From: an uncultured Collinsella sp. | GTDB taxonomy: Bacteria; Actinomycetota; Coriobacteriia; Coriobacteriales; Coriobacteriaceae | Reading direction: 5' to 3' | Assembly (NCBI GenBank): GCA_900755005.1 | Contig: CAAEEX010000112.1 | Span: 1-5,887 of the forward strand | DNA length: 5,887 nt | Shown here: piece by piece, positions 1-5,887 of the stretch | How positions within the stretch are numbered: the first letter of the stretch is position 1 | How the letters are laid out: each line of letters starts with the position of its first letter | Program-made: the position numbers and the translations under genes | Notes under the pieces: generated by a model | Databases searched by the model: none | Seen by the model: only the letters and a program-made list of their open reading frames with translations | Told to the model about the DNA's origin: nothing

Positions 1-2169
1 ACGACGCTCGTCTCGCCCGATATCGCCACCTGCAACGATTGCCTGCGCGAGTTGTTCGATCCCGCCGACCGACGCTATCACTACCCCTTTATCAACTGCA
101 CCAACTGCGGCCCACGCTTTACCATCATCCGATCGCTGCCTTATGACCGAGCGGCCACGTCGATGGATTGTTTTCCCATGTGCCCCAAGTGCGCCGCGGA
201 GTATGCCGACCCACTCGACCGGCGTTTTCACGCGCAGCCCGATGCCTGCTTTGATTGCGGGCCGCATATTACGTGGCGCGAGGCTGCGAACGGCGATGCG
301 TGCGGGAATTCGTCCGCGACACCGGCCGTCGGCACCACACGCGAGACCAGCGACGCCATTATCGACCGCAGTGTTGAGCTGCTGGCCAACGGCGGTATCG
401 TCGCCATCAAGGGTCTGGGCGGATTTCACTTGGCATGCGACGCCTCCAACGAGCAGGCGGTAGCCGAGCTTCGCCGCCGCAAACGCCGCAGTAACAAGCC
501 GCTTGCCGTTATGGTGCGCGACCTTGCCGATGTTGAACGCCTGTGCCATGTCAACGACGTTGAGCGCGGCTTGCTGGCCGGCAGCATTCGCCCCATTGTG
601 CTGCTGCGTCGCCGCGTGGCCGGCAACGACGCCTACGGCTTCCCCGACGCCCCTGAGCTCGCGCCATCCGTCGCGCACGACTTGCCCGAGCTTGGCGTCA
701 TGCTCCCCTACACCCCACTTCAACATTTGCTGCTCGCCGCGGCTGCAGCGCACGGTATGCGCGCAATCGTCATGACCAGCGGAAACCTGAGCGAAGAGCC
801 CATCGAGACCGACGATACCCTTGCATGGGAGCACCTGGTTGCCGCCGGCATCGCCGACGCGTTGCTCGGCAACGACCGCGCGATTCTGTCGCGCTACGAC
901 GACTCCGTGGTACGCGTGGTCGACGGCGACGTCATGCCCGTGCGTCGCGCACGCGGATATGCGCCGCAACCGCTGTCGTTGCCGGCGCTCAACGGCACCA
1001 CGCCCTGCGTACTCGCCTGCGGTCCGCAGCAAAAAGCCACGGTCGCACTCACGCGCGAGGACGCCGACGGTCATACGATCTGTTTTGTGTCGCAGCATAT
1101 CGGCGATGTCGAAAACGGCGCGACCTTCGATGCCTGGAGCGCCGCGCGCTCGCGCCTGGAAAACCTTTTTGACCTGGCGCCTGCCGCCTTGGCATGCGAC
1201 ATGCATCCCAGCTATCTGTCGAGCCAATGGGCGCGCGAGCAGGCACGGGAGCACAATCTGCCGCTTATCGAAGTCCAGCACCATCACGCGCATATCGCGA
1301 GCGTAATGGCAGAGGCGATTGCCGCAGGCCGGCTTGCGCCCGATGCACACGTTCTCGGCATCGCCTTCGACGGCACGGGTGCCGGCACCGATGGCACCAT
1401 ATGGGGCGGCGAGTTTTTTATCTCCCATCTCGCCGATTTTGAGCGCGTCGCGCATCTGCGCACCTGGGCACTCCCCGGTGGCGCCGCATCCGTACACGAT
1501 GCCCGCCGCAATGCCTTTGCCCTGCTAAGTGAGCTCGACCTGCTCGAGCACCCGGGCGCCGCGGGGCTCTTGGACAGCCTTGACGAGCAGACGCGCAGCA
1601 TAACGGCAACGATGATCGAGCGCGGCATCAACAGCCCGCGTACCAGCAGCATGGGTCGCCTGTTTGATGCCGCAGCCGCGATTTTGGGCATTTGCGGCCA
1701 GGCAACCTACGAGGGCGAACCCGCCATCGAGCTCGAAGCCGCCGCCTGGCGCGCGCTCGACAGCGAAATCGCCCGTTTTCCCGACGACAGCGCCGGCTAT
1801 TCTGCATCTGGCCCATCGTGGTTGGACGGTCCCCATGTTCTGGACCAGAAAGCACTCTTTGAGGCACTTTTGGAGGGAATTGAAGCCGGAGCGCCCGCCG
1901 ACAGGCTCGCGCTCGACTTCCATGTCGCCGTCGCGCGCTCCTCGGTACACATCGCCAGCGATATCTGCGTACGCGAGGGCATCAACACCGTCGCGCTCTC
2001 GGGCGGCGTGTTCATGAACCGACTTCTGCTTCAGCTCCTCACCCGCGAGCTCAAAAGCGCGGGCCTTGTTGTCTTGGTCCCCCACACCGTACCCGTCAAT
2101 GACGGCTGCATCGCCTACGGTCAGGCGGCGGTCGCAAGCGCTCGTCTTGCGCAGATCGCATCGCAGTAG
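1..2169 (+). CDS. hypF: HypF, carbamoyltransferase of [NiFe]-hydrogenase maturation (5' partial)
   Basis: The reading frame is open from the first base, so the start lies upstream; 722 codons are present. HypF converts carbamoyl phosphate and ATP to a carbamoyl adenylate and transfers the carbamoyl group to the C-terminal Cys of HypE, the first step to the cyanide ligands of the hydrogenase iron. Seen, numbering from window codon 1: two zinc fingers of form C-X2-C-X18-C-X2-C (C11/C14/C33/C36 and C61/C64/C83/C86); a YrdC-like domain with KGLGGFHLACDA from 137, KPLAVM from 166 and TSGN at 259-262; and a Kae1-like carbamoyltransferase domain with HHHAH at 427-431, FDGTGAGTDGT from 456 and LSGGVFMNR from 666. 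Family members run about 750-800 residues, so roughly 100 residues are missing, matching the N-terminal acylphosphatase domain. A polar linker at about 93-117, between the zinc fingers and YrdC, looks longer than usual. No frameshift or lost key residue is seen. The same-strand genes hypC, hypD and hypE follow. Confidence 0.97.
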   Translation, partial: TTLVSPDIATCNDCLRELFDPADRRYHYPFINCTNCGPRFTIIRSLPYDRAATSMDCFPMCPKCAAEYADPLDRRFHAQPDACFDCGPHITWREAANGDACGNSSATPAVGTTRETSDAIIDRSVELLANGGIVAIKGLGGFHLACDASNEQAVAELRRRKRRSNKPLAVMVRDLADVERLCHVNDVERGLLAGSIRPIVLLRRRVAGNDAYGFPDAPELAPSVAHDLPELGVMLPYTPLQHLLLAAAAAHGMRAIVMTSGNLSEEPIETDDTLAWEHLVAAGIADALLGNDRAILSRYDDSVVRVVDGDVMPVRRARGYAPQPLSLPALNGTTPCVLACGPQQKATVALTREDADGHTICFVSQHIGDVENGATFDAWSAARSRLENLFDLAPAALACDMHPSYLSSQWAREQAREHNLPLIEVQHHHAHIASVMAEAIAAGRLAPDAHVLGIAFDGTGAGTDGTIWGGEFFISHLADFERVAHLRTWALPGGAASVHDARRNAFALLSELDLLEHPGAAGLLDSLDEQTRSITATMIERGINSPRTSSMGRLFDAAAAILGICGQATYEGEPAIELEAAAWRALDSEIARFPDDSAGYSASGPSWLDGPHVLDQKALFEALLEGIEAGAPADRLALDFHVAVARSSVHIASDICVREGINTVALSGGVFMNRLLLQLLTRELKSAGLVVLVPHTVPVNDGCIAYGQAAVASARLAQIASQ

Positions 2170-2216
2170 CTCGCCCTCGCACGCCGCTGTGCCCAGCCGT
2201 CTCACAGGCGTAACGC

Positions 2217-2257
2217 GTTTGCCCGCAAACCCCGCGAGCGCTACCATCAACTGATGG
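2217..2257. repeat. Two 14-bp palindromes upstream of hypC
   Basis: The hypF-hypC gap contains two perfect inverted repeats of the same design, 6-bp arms around 2 bases. One is GTTTGC-CC-GCAAAC at 2217-2230 and the other is CCATCA-AC-TGATGG at 2244-2257. Their sequences differ, and their centres are 27 bp apart. The 2-base spacing suits dimeric protein binding better than an RNA hairpin. They overlap the -35 and -10 elements of the weak candidate promoter at 2219-2247, so an operator role is possible, but this is inference. Short palindromes also arise by chance in a gap of this size. Confidence 0.35.
2219..2247 (+). promoter_or_regulatory. Weak candidate sigma-70-type promoter for hypCDE
   Basis: TTGCCC at 2219-2224 and TACCAT at 2242-2247 are separated by 17 bases. 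Each matches the housekeeping consensus at 4 of 6 positions. The site lies 57 bp before hypC, in the only sizeable gap between the hyp genes. It would allow hypCDE to be expressed separately from hypF, although read-through from hypF is equally possible because no terminator is visible between 2170 and 2303. Confidence 0.25.
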
Positions 2258-2292
2258 ATTATTGAGCGCCTATCCAGCGCAAAGCGTCTAAA

Positions 2293-2298
2293 AGGGGA
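2293..2298 (+). promoter_or_regulatory. Ribosome binding site of hypC
   Basis: AGGGGA stands 5 bases before the hypC ATG at 2304. This supports the start that yields the essential Met-Cys N-terminus of HypC. Confidence 0.7.
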
Positions 2299-2303
2299 AC
2301 AAT

Positions 2304-2564
2304 ATGTGCCTTGCCGTTCCCGGTAAAGTAGTCAAACGCGACGACGACCTCAAGGCCACCGTCGACATGATGGGCATCGAGCGCCCCGTGTCGCTACGAC
2401 TCGTGCCGACGGCACAGGTTGGCGACTATATTCTCGTACACGCCGGCTTTGGCATCCAGATCGTCGACGAGCAGGAAGCGCAAGAAACGCTCGAGCTCGT
2501 TAATGCCATGACCGAACTGGCCGAAGAAGACCAACTGGCCAGCAACCCGGCCGAGGCATACTAG
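2304..2564 (+). CDS. hypC: HypC, hydrogenase maturation chaperone
   Basis: An 86-residue protein of the HypC/HybG/HupF family, which usually has 75-95 residues. The N-terminus reads MCLAVPGKV. Cys2, exposed once Met is removed, is the residue known in this family to bind the Fe(CN)2CO precursor and to contact HypD and the hydrogenase large subunit. The conserved His of the family matches H46 in ILVHAGFG. The first ~55 residues form the expected small beta-barrel (OB-like) domain; the last ~30 are acidic and probably helical. In the pathway HypC works with HypD as the scaffold on which iron receives cyanide and CO, then carries the group to the apo large subunit. It is preceded by a good ribosome binding site, and its TAG stop shares one base with the hypD GTG start, pointing to translational coupling and roughly matched synthesis of the two partners. 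Confidence 0.97.
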   Translation: MCLAVPGKVVKRDDDLKATVDMMGIERPVSLRLVPTAQVGDYILVHAGFGIQIVDEQEAQETLELVNAMTELAEEDQLASNPAEAY

Positions 2565-3676
2565 TGGCGGCCGGACAGCCGGCTCGCTCCGGTATCGACT
2601 TTTCGGCATTTCGCGATTCCAAGCTGGCCCGCGAGCTCATCGAACGCATCCATGAACTCGTCGGCGACCGTACCATCAACCTTATGGAAGTCTGCGGCAC
2701 GCACACCGTGAGCATCGGCCGCTATGGCTTTCGCTCCATTATGCCGGCCGGGCTCAAGCTGCTGAGCGGACCGGGCTGCCCCGTCTGCGTTACCGCCAAC
2801 CGCGACATCGACCACGCAATCGCGCTCGCCAACATAGACGGCGCCATCATCACCACCTTTGGCGACATGATGCGCGTGCCCGGATCGTCTACCTCGCTCG
2901 CTGAGCAAAAGGCGGCCGGGCGCGACATCCGCATCGTCTACTCCCCGCTCGACGCGCTCGACATTGCCGAGCAAAACCCCGATCGTCCAGTCATTTTTAT
3001 GGGCGTGGGCTTTGAGACTACGGCGCCCACCATCGCCGCCGCCATCCTGGAGGCAGACGCGCGCGGGCTGCAGAACTTCTCGGTCTATTGCGCCCACAAG
3101 ACCACGCCGCCGGCGTTGCGCGCCATCGCCAACGATCCCGAGACCGCCATCGACGGCTTTATCCTGCCGGGCCACGTCGCCACCATCACGGGCTTGACGC
3201 CCTTTGGCTTTTTGGTCGACGAGTTTAAGACCCCGGGCGTGGTTACCGGATTTGAGCCGGTCGATATTCTGCAGGGCATCTGCATGCTGGTGCAGATGGT
3301 CGTTGAGGGGCGGCCCGCGATCGACAACGCGTACCGTCGCGGCGTCAACGTGGACGGCAACCCCGTGGCGCGCCAACTGGTCGAGCAGGTGTTTGAGCCG
3401 TGCGATACCACATGGCGCGGGCTGGGACCGATTGCCGCCTCGGGCCTTTCCATCCGCCCCGAGTTCTCGCGCTTTGACGCCGGCGCCCGCTATGACATGC
3501 CGCTCGAACCGACGATCGAGCCGCGCGGATGCCGTTGCGGCGACGTGCTGCGCGGGGCCATAGCGCCGAGCGACTGTCCGCTGTTCGGCCACGCCTGCAC
3601 GCCCGAGCATCCTGTTGGCCCGTGCATGGTGAGCTCTGAAGGCAGCTGCGCTGCGTACTTTAGATACCAAATCTAG
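2564..3676 (+). CDS. hypD: HypD, iron-sulfur scaffold for Fe(CN)2CO assembly
   Basis: A 370-residue protein, the normal length for HypD. HypD carries a [4Fe-4S] cluster and, with HypC, binds the iron that receives two cyanides and one CO before transfer to the hydrogenase large subunit. Seen: MEVCGTHT with C44; GPGCPVC with C72 and C75, the redox and iron-binding cysteines of the family; GFETT at 149-153; PGH at 202-204; and a C-terminal cysteine-rich part with C323, C325, C338, C345, C354 and C362, which includes the cluster ligands. The start is GTG at 2564, overlapping the hypC TAG by one base (TAGTG), with GAGG at 2553-2556 inside the end of hypC as ribosome binding site. No upstream alternative start fits, and the N-terminal spacing to the first Cys is within about three residues of E. 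coli HypD. All key residues are present, so the protein should be functional. Confidence 0.97.
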   Translation: MAAGQPARSGIDFSAFRDSKLARELIERIHELVGDRTINLMEVCGTHTVSIGRYGFRSIMPAGLKLLSGPGCPVCVTANRDIDHAIALANIDGAIITTFGDMMRVPGSSTSLAEQKAAGRDIRIVYSPLDALDIAEQNPDRPVIFMGVGFETTAPTIAAAILEADARGLQNFSVYCAHKTTPPALRAIANDPETAIDGFILPGHVATITGLTPFGFLVDEFKTPGVVTGFEPVDILQGICMLVQMVVEGRPAIDNAYRRGVNVDGNPVARQLVEQVFEPCDTTWRGLGPIAASGLSIRPEFSRFDAGARYDMPLEPTIEPRGCRCGDVLRGAIAPSDCPLFGHACTPEHPVGPCMVSSEGSCAAYFRYQI

Positions 3677-3711
3677 CCCGAACGCCCCCACGCACCAGAC
3701 GCACCACGATT

Positions 3712-3715
3712 GGAG
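3712..3715 (+). promoter_or_regulatory. Ribosome binding site of hypE
   Basis: GGAG lies 8 bases before the ATG at 3724, within the 47-bp hypD-hypE gap. The gap shows no terminator or promoter, so hypE is probably on the same transcript as hypCD. Confidence 0.6.
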
Positions 3716-3723
3716 TTTTCGAT

Positions 3724-4758
3724 ATGTCCCATAGCGTCACCGATAGCACTGTCCTGCTGGGCCACGGCTCCGGCGGCCAGATGATGAAACGCATTATCGA
3801 CGAGGTCTTTCTAGATGCCTTTGGGTCGCCCGAGCTGCTCGAAGGCAACGATGCCGGTGTCGCCGCCCTGCCCGCGAGCGGACGCATCGCCATGTCGACC
3901 GACAGCTTTGTGGTGACGCCGCAGTTCTTCCCCGGTGGCAATATCGGCAGGCTCGCCGTGTGCGGAACCGTCAACGACGTCGCGACCTCGGGCGCCAACG
4001 TGCGCTACCTTTCGTGCGGCTTTATCCTCGAAGAGGGCTATCCCATGGATAAACTGCGCCGGATTGTGCAGACCATGGCCGAGACGGCGCGCGAGGCAGG
4101 CGTCAAAATCATCACCGGCGACACCAAGGTGGTCGAGCGCGGCGGGGCCGACGGCGTCTACATCAACACCGCCGGCGTGGGCGAGGTTCCCACGGGCGTG
4201 ACGCTCAGCGGCGCCAACTGCCAGCCCGGCGACGTCATCCTGGTCTCGGGCACGCTGGGCGACCACGGCATCGCCATCATGAGCCAGCGCGAGGGCCTGG
4301 CGTTCTCGAGCAGCATCGAGAGCGACGCCGCGCCCCTCAACCACCTGATTGCCGACGTGCTGGCCGCCGCCCCCGACACGCGTTGCTTCCGCGACCCCAC
4401 GCGCGGTGGCCTGGCATCCACGCTCAACGAGTTTGCCCAGGCCAGCGGCGTTGCCATGGAGATTGACGAGGACGCCGTACCCGTGCGCCCCGACGTGCAG
4501 GCCGCCTGCGAGATGCTCGGCTACGACGTGTTGCAGGTTGCCAACGAGGGCAAGATGGTCGCCGTGGTGCCAGCCGAGCAGGCTGACGCGGTGCTAGCAG
4601 CCATGCGTGCCGCCCGCTACGGCGAGAACGCCGCCATCATCGGTCGCGTGCTGCCGGTCGCCGAAGGTGCTCGTCCCGCCGTGCGTGTGCGCACCGGCTG
4701 GGGCTCGACGCGTATCCTCGACATGCTCGTGGGAGAGCAGCTGCCGAGGATTTGCTAG
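3724..4758 (+). CDS. hypE: HypE, carbamoyl dehydratase (thiocyanate-forming) of hydrogenase maturation
   Basis: A 344-residue protein of the PurM/AIR synthetase-like superfamily, normal length for HypE. HypE is S-carbamoylated by HypF on its C-terminal Cys, then uses ATP to dehydrate the group to a protein thiocyanate, the cyanide donor for iron held by HypC-HypD. Seen: GHGSGG at 13-18 near the N-terminus, STDSFVVTP and GTVNDVA in the ATP-binding N-terminal domain, GDT at 132-134, DPTRGG at 224-229, and the diagnostic C-terminal tail PRIC ending in C344, the carbamoyl acceptor. The intact tail excludes an unrelated PurM-like enzyme such as ThiL or SelD. It follows hypD by 47 bp with its own ribosome binding site. 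Nothing is truncated or out of frame. Confidence 0.97.
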   Translation: MSHSVTDSTVLLGHGSGGQMMKRIIDEVFLDAFGSPELLEGNDAGVAALPASGRIAMSTDSFVVTPQFFPGGNIGRLAVCGTVNDVATSGANVRYLSCGFILEEGYPMDKLRRIVQTMAETAREAGVKIITGDTKVVERGGADGVYINTAGVGEVPTGVTLSGANCQPGDVILVSGTLGDHGIAIMSQREGLAFSSSIESDAAPLNHLIADVLAAAPDTRCFRDPTRGGLASTLNEFAQASGVAMEIDEDAVPVRPDVQAACEMLGYDVLQVANEGKMVAVVPAEQADAVLAAMRAARYGENAAIIGRVLPVAEGARPAVRVRTGWGSTRILDMLVGEQLPRIC

Positions 4759-4884
4759 CGGACATGGCGCGCAGCCGCCGCAGTGCAACTCAAGGTTGTT
4801 ACAGATATTCAGATTCCAGGCACGCCCGACGTGCAGGGCCAGTATCATGGGGTGCGCTTTACAACTCAAACGGCAGGAGCACCC
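4759..4884 (+). other. hypE-HAD intergenic region
   Basis: A 126-bp gap with no gene. It has lower GC than the flanking genes in its middle part (about 4791-4820) and contains TATCAT at 4843-4848, a 5-of-6 match to a -10 box, but no acceptable -35 element at the right distance. The 8-mer CAACTCAA occurs twice, at 4786-4793 and 4862-4869. No terminator hairpin with a T-run follows hypE. The HAD gene may therefore have its own promoter here or be read from hypE; the sequence does not decide. Confidence 0.4.
4875..4879 (+). promoter_or_regulatory. Ribosome binding site deciding the HAD gene start
   Basis: AGGAG stands 5 bases before ATG 4885. The same frame is open back to a GTG at 4783, but that start lacks a comparable site and would add 34 residues before the HAD motif I. 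ATG 4885 is preferred. Confidence 0.75.
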
Positions 4885-5553
4885 ATGGCAGCAGCGTTTT
4901 CCCATGTGATTTTTGATTTGGACGGCACCATCCTCAACACGCTCGAGGATCTGGCGGCCGCCGGCAACCATACCTGCGAGATGCACGGCTGGCCCACGTT
5001 TGCCGTGGACGAGTACCGCTACAAGGTGGGAAACGGCATGCTCAAACTGGTCGAGCGCTTTATGCCCGCCGAGTACGCGGGCGACGGCCGCGTGTTTGAG
5101 CAGACGCTTGCCGAGTTTAGGGCATATTACGGCGAGCACAAGGAGGACCACACCGCCCCCTACGCCGGCACGATCGAGATGCTCGACCGTCTGCGCGCCG
5201 CAGGTGTTCAGCTTGCCGTGCTTACCAACAAGGATCATGTCTCGGCTGCCCCGCTTATCGAGAAGTACTTTGGCCCCGATCGCTTTGCGCTGGTACAGGG
5301 CCGCGTCGACGCGTTTCCGCCCAAGCCCGAGGCGCCCGTCACGCTGCACGTAATGAAGGAGCTGGGCGCCGACCCGGCGACCACGCTCTACGTAGGCGAT
5401 TCGAATGTCGATGTTCTGACCGGTCACAACGCTGGCCTTAAGAGTGCAGGCGTCACCTGGGGCTTCCGCGGCCGCGCAGAGCTGGAGTCCGCCGGCGCCG
5501 ACTACGTGGTGGACACCCAGGAAGAGCTCGCGTCGCTGATTCTGGGCGAGTAG
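4885..5553 (+). CDS. HAD-superfamily hydrolase, phosphoglycolate-phosphatase-like
   Basis: A 222-residue protein from ATG 4885, typical for subfamily I HAD phosphatases of the Gph/PpaX type. Motif I is FDLDGT with nucleophile D11 and acid/base D13; motif II is LTNK with T114; motif III is K147 in PPKPEAP; motif IV is GDSNVD with D172 and D176. Residues about 17-85 form the helical C1 cap that selects the substrate. The C-terminal stretch GVTWGFRGRAEL is characteristic of phosphoglycolate phosphatase-like members. It is expected to be a cytosolic Mg-dependent phosphatase acting on a small phosphorylated metabolite such as 2-phosphoglycolate; pyrophosphatase (PpaX) or a sugar-phosphate phosphatase cannot be excluded, because cap residues do not fix specificity by eye. 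It lies 126 bp after hypE in the same direction, but nothing ties it to hydrogenase maturation. No signal peptide or membrane segment is seen. Confidence 0.9.
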   Translation: MAAAFSHVIFDLDGTILNTLEDLAAAGNHTCEMHGWPTFAVDEYRYKVGNGMLKLVERFMPAEYAGDGRVFEQTLAEFRAYYGEHKEDHTAPYAGTIEMLDRLRAAGVQLAVLTNKDHVSAAPLIEKYFGPDRFALVQGRVDAFPPKPEAPVTLHVMKELGADPATTLYVGDSNVDVLTGHNAGLKSAGVTWGFRGRAELESAGADYVVDTQEELASLILGE

Positions 5554-5593
5554 CGGGGCTGTCGCTCAACACGGCTGGATAGATTCTGTCGCG

Positions 5594-5641
5594 CGGAAAG
5601 CGCATCCCGTTTTGCCGCCTCAGAATGGGATGCGCTTTCCG
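5594..5641. repeat. Long perfect hairpin, first pair of the alternating repeat array
   Basis: Arms GGAAAGCGCATCCC (5595-5608) and GGGATGCGCTTTCC (5627-5640) are perfect reverse complements. Pairing extends outward by C5594-G5641 and inward by GTTTTG (5609-5614) with CAGAAT (5621-5626), using two G-U wobbles as RNA. The result is a 21-bp stem closed by the 6-base loop CCGCCT. It begins 41 bases after the HAD stop codon. No T-run follows on either strand, so it is not a standard intrinsic terminator, but it could still protect or define the 3' end of the HAD transcript. Confidence 0.85.
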
Positions 5642-5764
5642 GTTGAGCCTTGTCGGGGAAACGGCATCCCGTTTCAGAGCAATATTCCGGGTCGCACTTT
5701 CCGCAACCCACCCCATCCGGAAACCGCGACCCGCTATTCGGCCAAATACCGGCTCGTATTTTCC
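5595..5764. repeat. Six-copy alternating inverted repeat array with exact 31-bp period
   Basis: A 15-bp motif, consensus GGAAANNGCRWCCCG, occurs at 5595-5609 (+), 5626-5640 (-), 5657-5671 (+), 5688-5702 (-), 5719-5733 (+) and 5750-5764 (-). Centres are at 5602, 5633, 5664, 5695, 5726 and 5757, exactly 31 bp apart, with 16-bp spacers that share no obvious sequence. GGAAA is invariant in all six. Copies 1-3 carry AT and copies 4-6 carry GA at motif positions 10-11. Copy 6 is the most diverged. The positions expected for a further copy on either side (5564-5578, 5781-5795) show no match, so the array is complete. The alternating orientation argues against CRISPR. The layout recalls BIME-type palindromic arrays, but the family is unknown to me. 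Confidence 0.85.
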
Positions 5765-5887
5765 CGAGCATTCGATGCAACGCTGGCGCAAGGAGTGTCC
5801 CCAACTGCCGGCAGAGACGATATGAGCAGGACATAAAAACATTGAGAGCCCCTGCTGCATGAAAGACCGCGGATTAGGCCGACAATG
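5765..5887. other. Non-coding tail after the repeat array
   Basis: This 123-bp stretch holds no convincing gene, tRNA or terminator. It contains a spaced inverted repeat AGCAGG (5825-5830) / CCTGCT (5851-5856) with a 20-base, partly A-rich loop. The final three bases are ATG, preceded by AGG at 5876-5878 at a usable distance, so a next gene could start at 5885, but no codons follow to test it. No good -35/-10 pair is seen. Confidence 0.4.

Noticed and set aside
2561..3691. A 376-codon open frame on the minus strand fully opposite hypD
   Set aside because: It is a GC-rich codon-usage shadow of a clear hypD. Its protein is low-complexity in Arg, Gly, Ala and Asp and shows no family motif.
4786..4869. 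Direct repeat of CAACTCAA flanking the middle of the hypE-HAD gap
   Set aside because: Only 8 bp, flanks do not match, and there is no sign of a target-site duplication or inserted element; probably chance.
4783..4884. Upstream GTG start giving the HAD protein 34 extra residues
   Set aside because: The added residues do not resemble the HAD family, which normally begins a few residues before motif I, and ATG 4885 has a well-placed AGGAG.
4594..5427. A 277-codon minus-strand frame across the hypE end and HAD gene
   Set aside because: It spans two well-supported + strand genes and the gap between them and has no recognisable domain. The same applies to minus frames at 1525-2250 and 3811-4344.
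5594..5660. Intrinsic terminator after the HAD gene
   Set aside because: The stem is strong but is followed by GGTTGAGCC, with no run of T on either strand.
5595..5764. CRISPR array
   Set aside because: Repeats are only 15 bp, alternate in orientation and are diverged, spacers are only 16 bp, and no cas gene is present.
5453..5860. Minus-strand frames of 135 and 110 codons (5453-5860, 5502-5834) and small + strand frames across the repeat array
   Set aside because: They overlap the HAD 3' end and run through a 31-bp periodic repeat whose period breaks any reading frame. The repeated RFP-like peptides come from the DNA repeat, not from coding.

Overview
The window is GC-rich (well above 60% by eye), densely coded on the + strand, and holds most of a [NiFe]-hydrogenase maturation cluster followed by a HAD-family phosphatase and a 334-bp non-coding tail. 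High GC combined with frequent TTT for Phe, GTG use as a start and the overall protein character suggest a high-GC Gram-positive, most likely a gut Coriobacteriia member (Collinsella-like). That assignment rests on general resemblance, not on a search, and is tentative.

Layout: hypF, with its 5' end cut off by the window edge (1-2169); a 134-bp gap with two short palindromes and a weak candidate promoter; hypC (2304-2564); hypD (2564-3676, GTG start sharing one base with the hypC stop); hypE (3724-4758); a 126-bp gap; a phosphoglycolate-phosphatase-like HAD hydrolase (4885-5553, start chosen by its AGGAG ribosome binding site); then 5554-5887 with no convincing gene.

HypF, HypC, HypD and HypE make one pathway. 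HypF makes a carbamoyl adenylate from carbamoyl phosphate and ATP and passes the carbamoyl group to the C-terminal cysteine of HypE. HypE dehydrates it to a thiocyanate. The HypC-HypD complex receives the cyanide on iron and assembles the Fe(CN)2CO unit that is inserted into the hydrogenase large subunit. All signature residues of the four proteins can be read here. hypA and hypB (nickel insertion) and the hydrogenase itself are not in the window. The HAD protein has no evident role in this pathway.

The most unusual feature is in the non-coding tail: six copies of a 15-bp motif (consensus GGAAANNGCRWCCCG) in strictly alternating orientation, with centres exactly 31 bp apart from 5602 to 5757. 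Neighbouring copies pair as hairpins, the first being a 21-bp stem. The element resembles BIME-like palindromic arrays in design, but I cannot assign it to a known family.
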